6,924 bases of DNA from Clostridia bacterium (GTDB lineage Bacteria > Bacillota_A > Clostridia > Oscillospirales > Butyricicoccaceae). The stretch is from contig JAFOHJ010000232.1 of NCBI GenBank assembly GCA_017421885.1, positions 1-6,924 of the forward strand, written 5' to 3'. The notes below the pieces were generated by a model that saw only the letters and a list, made by a program, of their open reading frames with translations, had not been told where the DNA came from and ran no database searches. The translations under genes were made by a program, and so were the position numbers. Shown piece after piece: positions 1-4,876 of this stretch. Every line of letters starts with the position of its first letter. The stretch's first letter is position 1.

Positions 1-1027
1 ACCTCAGATCCTCAACCGCGACCTGTGGCTGCGCTCGGGTCACTGGGATCACTACAGAGACAACATGTATACAACAGTCATCGACGAGATGGACTATGCC
101 ATCAAGCCCATGAACTGCCCCGGCGGCATGCTGGTATACAAGAGCCAGCCTCACTCCTACCGTGACCTGCCCCTGCGTATGGCAGAGCTGGGCACAGTTC
201 ACCGTCACGAGCTTTCGGGCGCCCTCCACGGCCTCTTCCGCGTCCGCGTATTCACACAGGACGATGCTCATATCTTTATGACATGGGATCAGATGAAGGA
301 CGAGATCATGAAGTGCGTTCAGATCTTCGACGAGATCTACACAACATTCGGCCTGACATACAGGATCGAAGTTTCCACAATGCCCGAGGACCATATCGGC
401 GAAGAGGAGACATGGCGCTTTGCTGAAGGCATCCTTAAGGAAGCTATCACAGCTATGGGCAAGGACTACACCATCAACGAGGGCGACGGCGCCTTCTATG
501 GCCCCAAGCTGGACTTCAAGCTGTCTGACTCGCTGGGCAGAACATGGCAGTGCGGCACCATCCAGCTGGATATGCAGCTGCCCGAGCGCTTTGAGCTCGA
601 GTACACAGGTGCTGACGGCGAGAAGCATCGCCCCGTCATGATCCACCGCGCTCTGCTGGGCTCCATCGAGCGCTTCATCGGCGTTATCACCGAGCACTTC
701 GCAGGTGCCTTCCCCACATGGCTGGCTCCCGTTCAGGTCAAGCTGCTCCCCATCACCGACCGTACACTCGAGTACTCCAAGGAGCTGCACGACAAGCTGT
801 TCGCTATGGGCTATCGCGTAGAGCTCGACAGCCGCAGCGAGAAGATCGGCTATAAGATCCGTCAGGCTCAGCTGGAGAAGGTTCCCTATATGCTGGTTCT
901 GGGCGATAAGGAAGCCGAGGAAGGTATGGTTGCCGTTCGTGACCGCAAGACAGGCGAAACAACAACTATGACATTCGATGAGTTTGTTGCAAAGCTTGAG
1001 GTCGAGGTCAAGACAAGAGCACTTTAA
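1..1027 (+). CDS. thrS: Threonyl-tRNA synthetase, C-terminal half (5' end outside window)
   Basis: This cytoplasmic class II aminoacyl-tRNA synthetase charges tRNA-Thr with threonine. The reading frame is open from base 2, so the first in-frame ATG (65) is internal and not the start. 341 residues are visible of the roughly 640 usual for the family, so the N-terminal TGS and editing domains lie upstream of the window. Counting from base 2, the three zinc ligands expected from the E. coli enzyme are present: Cys39 in MNCPGG, His90 in TQDDAHIF and His215 in MIHRALLGSIERF, the last also being class II motif 3. Motif 2 is the segment around HGLFRVRVFTQDD (76-88). Residues from about 240 to the end form the anticodon-binding domain (SEKIGYKIRQAQ, YMLVLGDKEAEEG). 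The stop is TAA at 1025-1027. All visible key residues are intact. CPGG in place of the E. coli CPGH is, as far as I recall, common in clostridia. Confidence 0.98.
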   Translation, partial: PQILNRDLWLRSGHWDHYRDNMYTTVIDEMDYAIKPMNCPGGMLVYKSQPHSYRDLPLRMAELGTVHRHELSGALHGLFRVRVFTQDDAHIFMTWDQMKDEIMKCVQIFDEIYTTFGLTYRIEVSTMPEDHIGEEETWRFAEGILKEAITAMGKDYTINEGDGAFYGPKLDFKLSDSLGRTWQCGTIQLDMQLPERFELEYTGADGEKHRPVMIHRALLGSIERFIGVITEHFAGAFPTWLAPVQVKLLPITDRTLEYSKELHDKLFAMGYRVELDSRSEKIGYKIRQAQLEKVPYMLVLGDKEAEEGMVAVRDRKTGETTTMTFDEFVAKLEVEVKTRAL

Positions 1028-1060
1028 GTCTAATCGCATAAGATTATAACCATAAGTAAT

Positions 1061-1089
1061 CAAACCCCACCGCAATGCGGTGGGGTTTG
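1061..1089 (+). terminator. Intrinsic terminator-like hairpin after thrS
   Basis: Bases 1061-1073 and 1077-1089 are perfect reverse complements, giving a 13-bp GC-rich stem with a three-base AAT loop, 33 bases after the thrS stop. The T run at the end of the right arm is only three bases and is followed by GTGC, so it is a strong hairpin with a weak U-tract. Termination may be partial, which matters because the next small gene starts only 19 bases further on. Confidence 0.8.
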
Positions 1090-1107
1090 TGCTAATATCA
1101 TCGGAAA

Positions 1108-1260
1108 ATGAAAAAGTTGAAAATCACATCCAAGCTCCTGCTCTGTTGTCTTTTTCTAAACTATATCTATGCCTGCTGGCTTTTTGGGACGGTAAACCCC
1201 ATAACCCTCTTTGAAAAAGCATTGACTGCCTTTATGTGCATTGTGAATGGAGGTTTCTGA
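1108..1260 (+). CDS. Small hydrophobic protein, 50 aa, unrecognised
   Basis: ATG at 1108 opens a 50-residue frame ending in TGA at 1258-1260. The product has a basic N-terminus (MKKLKITSK) followed by a strongly hydrophobic stretch at about residues 10-27 and a second moderately hydrophobic stretch at about 31-47, so it is probably a tiny membrane protein with one or two spanning segments. I do not recognise a family. The case for a real gene is positional: its stop lies two bases before the GTG of the next gene, and that gene's GGAGG lies inside its last codons, an arrangement typical of translational coupling. Against it, its own ribosome binding site is poor (CGGA about two bases before the ATG), and it is short enough to arise by chance. 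No clear promoter fits between the thrS terminator and the start. Confidence 0.5.
   Translation: MKKLKITSKLLLCCLFLNYIYACWLFGTVNPITLFEKALTAFMCIVNGGF
1249..1253 (+). promoter_or_regulatory. Ribosome binding site that sets the GTG start at 1263
   Basis: GGAGG at 1249-1253 ends nine bases before GTG 1263-1265. The in-frame ATG further upstream at 1236 has no comparable site, so the GTG is the likely start. The site lies within the last codons of the upstream 50-aa frame, so ribosomes translating that frame would pass over it. Confidence 0.75.
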
Positions 1261-1262
1261 CC

Positions 1263-1652
1263 GTGAGAATTAGTAAGAAAACCGCCTTTTATGCTGCCCT
1301 GACCGCCTTGGCAGCCATCATCGTCCTCTGCGATATTGTCTTTGCCTTCTATTTTCTGCGTGGTGGATTCGCCCCGCTCACTCCACAGATTGTGGATGAA
1401 AACCAGCTTTACGCTGAATGGTATAAAGCCCTCCGCGACATAAAGGAGCTTGCAGAAGACCATCCCGAAATAAACCTCGATCCGTATTACATCTGGCGCG
1501 GCAACGGCGAATATATTTTCCCCGAGGAAAACTATGCCGTTGTGTATGTCAACTTTATGACGCCCGAGCAGGAAAACTTCCTGCGGGAAAACTATGATCT
1601 GGGCGGACGAATACGGCTTGAACGTACTGAAGAAAAACTGATGCTTGACTGA
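1263..1652 (+). CDS. Membrane-anchored hypothetical protein, 129 aa, GTG start
   Basis: Family not recognised. From GTG 1263 the protein has 129 residues and ends at TGA 1650-1652. A short basic N-terminus (RISKK, 2-6) is followed by a hydrophobic segment at about 8-32, reading as an uncleaved signal anchor with the rest outside the membrane. The remaining ~95 residues are soluble and acidic, with an amphipathic stretch at about 46-66 (ENQLYAEWYKALRDIKELAE), an aromatic segment DPYYIWRGNGEYIF (73-86), a likely beta strand YAVVYVNF (91-98), a helix TPEQENFLRENY (100-111) and a second strand GRIRLER (115-121). This suggests a small alpha/beta domain. An upstream ATG at 1236 would add nine residues but lacks a ribosome binding site. 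It pairs with the 50-aa frame two bases upstream and is followed by a good terminator. Codon choice is less biased than in the neighbouring large genes. Confidence 0.8.
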   Translation: MRISKKTAFYAALTALAAIIVLCDIVFAFYFLRGGFAPLTPQIVDENQLYAEWYKALRDIKELAEDHPEINLDPYYIWRGNGEYIFPEENYAVVYVNFMTPEQENFLRENYDLGGRIRLERTEEKLMLD

Positions 1653-1657
1653 GACGC

Positions 1658-1689
1658 AAAAATGCCACCCATTACGGGTGGCATTTTTT
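1658..1689. terminator. Bidirectional intrinsic terminator between convergent genes
   Basis: TGCCACCC (1663-1670) pairs with GGGTGGCA (1676-1683) around an ATTAC loop, flanked by five A on the left (1658-1662) and six T on the right (1684-1689). It therefore works as stem plus U-tract in both directions. It ends the plus-strand small-protein pair (stop at 1652) and the minus-strand hydrolase operon (stop at 1705). Confidence 0.92.
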
Positions 1690-1704
1690 AAAACCGGAAG
1701 ATAA

Positions 1705-2889
1705 TTACTTTCTGATAGCCTCGCGGACCTCTGCGTTCATCAGAACATCGAGGGCTGTTGCGGCCATAGCCTTAACAGCACGGAGGTTGGCTGTGTATGC
1801 CAGCTCGCTGTTTACATGCTGGAGGAATGCCTCGTTGTGGCATGCGCTGCCGTCGGTATTCTCAACATCGAGAGATACATAGCATGTGGGAACCACGCGG
1901 GATACATTGCCCAGGTCGGTGCTGCCCGAAGGGGGCTGCTTGCTCTTGTCATAAGTTGTATAGCCGATAGCATCGAGGTTCTGAGCCATCAGTTCGACCA
2001 GAGCGGGGTGGCAATTCAGGTTGTCGAAGGAGTTCTCGTAGAAACGGTAGCTCATCTTTGCGCCTGTCATCAGCTCGGCACCCTTAGCGCAGTTGATGAC
2101 CTTCTGTGTGACTGTGTTGAGATAGTCACGGTCAGCAGCGCGGCAGAACACCTTGTAAACCGAATGTGCGGGAACGATGTTGGGAGCAGCGCCGCCATCC
2201 TCGATGATACCGTGGATACGTGTATCGGGAGTTACATGCTGGCGGAGAGCATTGATGCCGTTGATCATGAGGTATGCAGCATCAAGAGCATTGATGCCGT
2301 CCCAGGGCTTGCCGGCTGCATGAGCGGCCTTGCCCTCGAATGTGAACTCGAGCGAGTCGATAGCCAGCGAGCTGCCATTGAGCTGTGTGCCGCCGCTCGA
2401 CAGATGCATCTGGAATGCAGCATCGATATCTTCAAAGCAGCCTGCGTTGACCAGGTCGACCTTGCCGCCTGTGCCTTCTTCAGCAGGTGTTCCGATGTAA
2501 ACGATGGTGCCTTCAAAGTGCTCGGTCAGCTGAGCCAGAACATCGGCTGCGCCAAATGTGCATGCTGCGATCCAGTTGTGGCCGCATGCATGGCCGTTCT
2601 GATTGCGCTCGGGGCCATAGCCGGGAAGAGCATCATACTCAGCAAGGAATGCTACCTTGGGGCTGCCGGAGCCGATCTCACAGCGGAAAGCTGTGTCAAG
2701 TCCGCCGTAGGGATACTGAACGCGGAAGCCGCGCTTTTCCATTTCGGTTACGAGGAACTTGGAGGAATAGTATTCCTCATTGCCCAGCTCAGGGTGACGG
2801 AAAATCTCGTCACAGATGTGATTGTAAAGGTCGATATTCTGCTCAGCAAGGGCATATGCCTGCTGCTTTACGTCCTGAATATTGCTCAT
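1705..2889 (-). CDS. M20D metallo-amidohydrolase, PM20D2/AbgB-like dipeptidase
   Basis: This 394-residue protein is a cytoplasmic M20 subfamily D hydrolase, which cuts amide bonds of N-acyl amino acids or dipeptides using two metal ions. Visible landmarks are the M20D metal motif HACGHN (100-105, Cys102 and His104), GTPAEE (133-138) with the catalytic/metal Glu pair 137-138, QMH with His162, the dimerisation-domain KAAHAAGKPWDG (188-198) with His190, GSTDLGNVS (322-330), and the C-terminal ACHNEAF (349-355) with His351. All key residues are present and the length is normal. HACGHN and GTPAEEGTGGK resemble PM20D2 (beta-alanyl-lysine dipeptidase) and AbgB (aminobenzoyl-glutamate hydrolase) more than plain hippurate hydrolases. 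GGAGG at 2903-2899 lies nine bases before the ATG, and only 16 bases separate the gene from the transporter stop, so it is co-transcribed and under the same lysine riboswitch. Hydrolase class is certain; the Xaa-Lys substrate is inference. Confidence 0.93.
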   Translation of the reverse strand: MSNIQDVKQQAYALAEQNIDLYNHICDEIFRHPELGNEEYYSSKFLVTEMEKRGFRVQYPYGGLDTAFRCEIGSGSPKVAFLAEYDALPGYGPERNQNGHACGHNWIAACTFGAADVLAQLTEHFEGTIVYIGTPAEEGTGGKVDLVNAGCFEDIDAAFQMHLSSGGTQLNGSSLAIDSLEFTFEGKAAHAAGKPWDGINALDAAYLMINGINALRQHVTPDTRIHGIIEDGGAAPNIVPAHSVYKVFCRAADRDYLNTVTQKVINCAKGAELMTGAKMSYRFYENSFDNLNCHPALVELMAQNLDAIGYTTYDKSKQPPSGSTDLGNVSRVVPTCYVSLDVENTDGSACHNEAFLQHVNSELAYTANLRAVKAMAATALDVLMNAEVREAIRK

Positions 2890-2905
2890 TTTTATAAACC
2901 TCCGA

Positions 2906-4324
2906 TTAGAAGCCGATAGCTACGGCACCGATCATAAAGATGCACTGGAAGGTGAAGATGATACCGAACAGAGGTGCAACGAACTTGAACCACTTGCCGG
3001 CGGGAGCGCCCATAAGACCGGAGATCAGGAAGATACCGTTGGGCCAGAACATATTGGAGTAACCGTCGCCGAACTGGAAGGCCAGAACTGCTGTCTGACG
3101 TGTAAGGCCGATCATATCGGCAAGAGGAGCCATGATGGGCATAACAGCCGAAGCCTGACCGGAGCCCGAACCGATAAAGAAGTTGACGATGTTCTGAACT
3201 ACCAGCATACCCAGAGCCGATACATAGTTGCCCAGAGCGCCCAGAGTCTCACCCATTGTGAGCAGGGGCTGAGAGAGACCGTAGATGATGGAGTCGATGA
3301 TGGAGCCGCTGTTGAGAACAACGACGATGCCGCGCGACAGACCAACGACCATAGCGCCGAACATCATGTCCTTAGCAGCCATAACGAAGTTCTGAGCGAT
3401 ATCGTTGGGGCCCATGCCGCCGCCTACGATAGCCGAAACGATCATAGAAATGAGGAACAGAGCCGACAGCTCGTTGATGTACCAGCCCCATGTGATAGTG
3501 CCGTATACGAGGAAGAAAATTGTGACCAGGAATACGACGATGCAGCCGACCTGACGCTTGTTGAGGTAGCAGTTCTCAAGTTCTTCCTTGGAAGCCATGT
3601 CTGTTGCGATAGAGAGCTTTACGCCGTAGAGGTAAGACTTTGTGGGGTCAGCCTTGATGCGGCGTGCATAGCGCATTACATACCAGATAACGATTGCCTG
3701 GAATACGCAGAAAATGAGGATACGGTAGGGAAGGCCGTAGGGATACTCGACCTCGGCAATGCTCATTGCAACACCGATGGTGAAGGGGTTCAGTGTAGCC
3801 GAAGCAAAGCCTGTGGCAGCTGCAACATATGTCATGCATGTGCCGATGAATGCGTCATAGCCAAGTGCGATGGCGATGCCGACGAATGCGGGGATAAGGC
3901 CGTATGTCTCTTCGCTCATACCCATTGTGGAGCCGAGTACGCCGAAGAAGATCATGATTACGGGGATAAGGAGCTCGATCTTGTTGCCGAACTTACGGAT
4001 CAGACCGCCGACCATGGCGTTGAATGTACCGTTCTTGAGAAGAACGCTGATCCATGCATAGGCAAATACGATAAAGAAGATGATATCGGAAACCTCAGTA
4101 AAGCCGCTGGAGATGCACTCAAACAGCTCAAAGGGACCGACGGGCGACTGCTCTACAAAATGGAAAGAGCCGTCAACTACGACCATACGTCCTTCGTCGT
4201 TTGCGACACGGTCATATGCGCCTGCGGGGATGATGTATGTCATTATCATTGCCAGCACGATGATGCCGAAGATAACAACATAGTTGTTGGGCATTGTAAA
4301 GCCCTTCTTGTTCTTGGTGGACAT
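2906..4324 (-). CDS. YfcC/DcuC-superfamily membrane transporter, lysine-regulated
   Basis: This 472-residue polytopic inner-membrane carrier is a YfcC-type member of the DcuC/ArcD-like superfamily (C4-dicarboxylate anaerobic carrier fold), whose members move dicarboxylates, basic amino acids or related compounds. It has about 11-12 hydrophobic segments, the first at about 15-35 and the last at about 447-471. The two pseudo-symmetric re-entrant signatures are clear: GSTMGMSEETYGLIPAF (131-147) and IGSGSGQASAVMPIMAPLAD (384-403), followed by GLTRQ and the family hallmark FGDGYSN (418-424). A soluble loop (about 220-258) separates the halves. The start at 4324 has GGAGG (4337-4333) eight bases upstream. 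It is the first gene of the operon, 16 bp before the M20D hydrolase, and is preceded by a lysine riboswitch, terminator and strong promoter, so expression should rise when lysine is scarce. Uptake of lysine or a lysine-containing peptide or conjugate is therefore likely; the sequence alone does not fix the substrate. Confidence 0.93.
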   Translation of the reverse strand: MSTKNKKGFTMPNNYVVIFGIIVLAMIMTYIIPAGAYDRVANDEGRMVVVDGSFHFVEQSPVGPFELFECISSGFTEVSDIIFFIVFAYAWISVLLKNGTFNAMVGGLIRKFGNKIELLIPVIMIFFGVLGSTMGMSEETYGLIPAFVGIAIALGYDAFIGTCMTYVAAATGFASATLNPFTIGVAMSIAEVEYPYGLPYRILIFCVFQAIVIWYVMRYARRIKADPTKSYLYGVKLSIATDMASKEELENCYLNKRQVGCIVVFLVTIFFLVYGTITWGWYINELSALFLISMIVSAIVGGGMGPNDIAQNFVMAAKDMMFGAMVVGLSRGIVVVLNSGSIIDSIIYGLSQPLLTMGETLGALGNYVSALGMLVVQNIVNFFIGSGSGQASAVMPIMAPLADMIGLTRQTAVLAFQFGDGYSNMFWPNGIFLISGLMGAPAGKWFKFVAPLFGIIFTFQCIFMIGAVAIGF

Positions 4325-4368
4325 TTCTTTTTCCTCCGGTTTAATATTTTCTTACCGTTAGTTCCCGG

Positions 4369-4395
4369 GGGCTTTTTTGACAAACAAAAAAGCCC
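4369..4395 (-). other. Second hairpin overlapping the riboswitch terminator tail
   Basis: On the minus strand GGGCTTTTTTG (4395-4385) pairs perfectly with CAAAAAAGCCC (4379-4369) around a five-base loop, an 11-bp stem. It uses the terminator's T-tract and the last two bases of its right arm, so it should compete with the terminator. It is not followed by a T run and can form only in transcripts that read through. It may give the read-through mRNA a structured leader between the terminator and the transporter ribosome binding site. Confidence 0.55.
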
Positions 4396-4417
4396 ATGCG
4401 TTAAGGATAACACATGG
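4386..4417 (-). terminator. Riboswitch expression platform: intrinsic terminator
   Basis: Reading the minus strand, CCATGTGTTA (4417-4408) pairs with TAACGCATGG (4403-4394) around a TCCT loop, ten pairs with one G-U, followed by GC and six T (4391-4386). It lies about 50 bases after the lysine aptamer and 61 bases before the transporter ATG, where a ligand-controlled attenuator should be. A possible antiterminator pairs AGGGTAA just after P1 (4467-4461) with TTATCCT in the terminator left arm and loop (4410-4404); this pairing is tentative. Confidence 0.88.
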
Positions 4418-4465
4418 ACACATAATTACTTCTTATGTACCTGGTCATACCTAACACAATTTACC

Positions 4466-4644
4466 CTGGGATAGCTCTCCTTTGAAGGGTGGTAACTTTC
4501 CTTCAAAGACAGTCCTGCACCTTTCGGCAACAGTCCCAACCGCAGTTCTGACGTGCGGCTTCGGCGTCGACGCCTTTCGCTTTGTTTCACAGGCTTTCGG
4601 CCTCCGCAAAGTTACTGATCGTAAACGCGACCTCTACCTCATAG
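4466..4644 (-). promoter_or_regulatory. Lysine riboswitch (L box) aptamer
   Basis: This cis-acting RNA binds lysine and controls the transporter-hydrolase operon. On the minus strand the conserved L-box blocks occur in order: GGTAGAGGTCGCG (4638-4626), the AGTA loop-E element (4616-4613), GTGAA (4590-4586), GCGAAAGGCGTCGACGCCG (4580-4562), the P3 hairpin CCGCA/TGCGG (4558-4554 with 4544-4540), TTGGGACTG (4539-4531), P4 capped by GAAA, GGACTGTC, a nine-pair P5 CTTTGAAGG/CCTTCAAAG (4508-4500 with 4488-4480), and the closing GGAGAGCTATC (4480-4470), whose CTATCCCA pairs imperfectly with TGAGGTAG to make P1. The length of about 179 bases fits the class. With a terminator downstream, the expected logic is that bound lysine stabilises P1, releases the terminator and switches the operon off. 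All five helices can be drawn and no core element is missing. Confidence 0.96.
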
Positions 4645-4664
4645 CAAATGTGAGGTATGGAATG

Positions 4665-4693
4665 ATAATAGCATATACCCCCCTTTTTGTCAA
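4665..4693 (-). promoter_or_regulatory. Strong sigma-70/SigA promoter of the lysine-riboswitch operon
   Basis: On the minus strand a perfect TTGACA (4693-4688) and TATTAT (4670-4665) are separated by exactly 17 bases, and TGC directly before the -10 makes an extended -10. Runs of A/T further upstream (about 4700-4740) could act as an UP element. The predicted start near 4658 is only about 14 bases before the aptamer P1, as expected for a riboswitch leader. Confidence 0.9.
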
Positions 4694-4804
4694 CTTTTTT
4701 GTAAGTTTTCAGTTAACTTTTTGTGTATTTTCTTTCTCTTATCCGAATAATTAAACCACCCAAACCTGCACTGCATAATTTCGCATAACAAAACTCACTA
4801 TCAG

Positions 4805-4833
4805 TTGCTTTTTTTGTGCAAATCGCCTACAAT
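4805..4833 (+). promoter_or_regulatory. Promoter of the M28 peptidase gene
   Basis: TTGCTT (4805-4810) and TACAAT (4828-4833) are 17 bases apart. A start near 4840 would give a leader of about 37 bases to the ATG at 4877. The promoter diverges from the riboswitch promoter, with about 110 bases between the two -35 boxes. Apart from the AGTTAACT palindrome at 4711-4718 I see no clear operator between them. Confidence 0.6.
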
Positions 4834-4863
4834 GAACCTAACAGGACAAAATAATATGATTAT

Positions 4864-4870
4864 AAGGAGA
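4864..4870 (+). promoter_or_regulatory. Ribosome binding site that sets the peptidase start
   Basis: AAGGAGA at 4864-4870 lies at ideal distance (seven bases after GGAG) from ATG 4877. Earlier in-frame ATGs at 4805-4858 lie over or before the promoter or have no such site, so they are rejected as starts. Confidence 0.88.
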
Positions 4871-4876
4871 AGTATT

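Noticed and set aside
65..67. ATG at 65 as the start of thrS
   Set aside because: The frame is open and clearly ThrRS-like back to base 2 (PQILNRDLWLRSGHWDHY), so this ATG is an internal methionine.
1167..1463. 98-aa minus-strand frame over the small gene pair
   Set aside because: No ribosome binding site or recognisable domain. The plus-strand frames have membrane-protein character, a good ribosome binding site for the second gene and a terminator at the right place.
1816..2919. 367-aa plus-strand open frame opposite the M20D hydrolase
   Set aside because: Same-register antisense shadow produced by codon bias; no ribosome binding site or domain, and the minus strand has all M20D motifs.
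2882..4474. 530-aa plus-strand open frame across the transporter and its leader
   Set aside because: It is the exact-register antisense of the transporter gene and runs into the riboswitch. The product is low-complexity, rich in Cys, Asp and His, with no recognisable domain, while the minus strand encodes a clear carrier with a ribosome binding site.
4484..4495. GAAGGGTGGTAA on the plus strand, resembling a T-box core (GGGTGG)
   Set aside because: It is the complement of the P5 arm and loop of the minus-strand lysine riboswitch. No specifier stem, antiterminator or plus-strand synthetase or amino-acid gene fits a T-box.
4482..4754. 90-aa plus-strand frame in the divergent control region
   Set aside because: It lies over the lysine riboswitch and its promoter on the opposite strand, has no convincing ribosome binding site, and its sequence is explained by the conserved RNA.
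4805..4876. N-terminal extension of the M28 peptidase to the ATG at 4805
   Set aside because: The extension overlaps the predicted promoter and has no ribosome binding site, whereas ATG 4877 has AAGGAGA at ideal spacing and the product then begins as a soluble protein.
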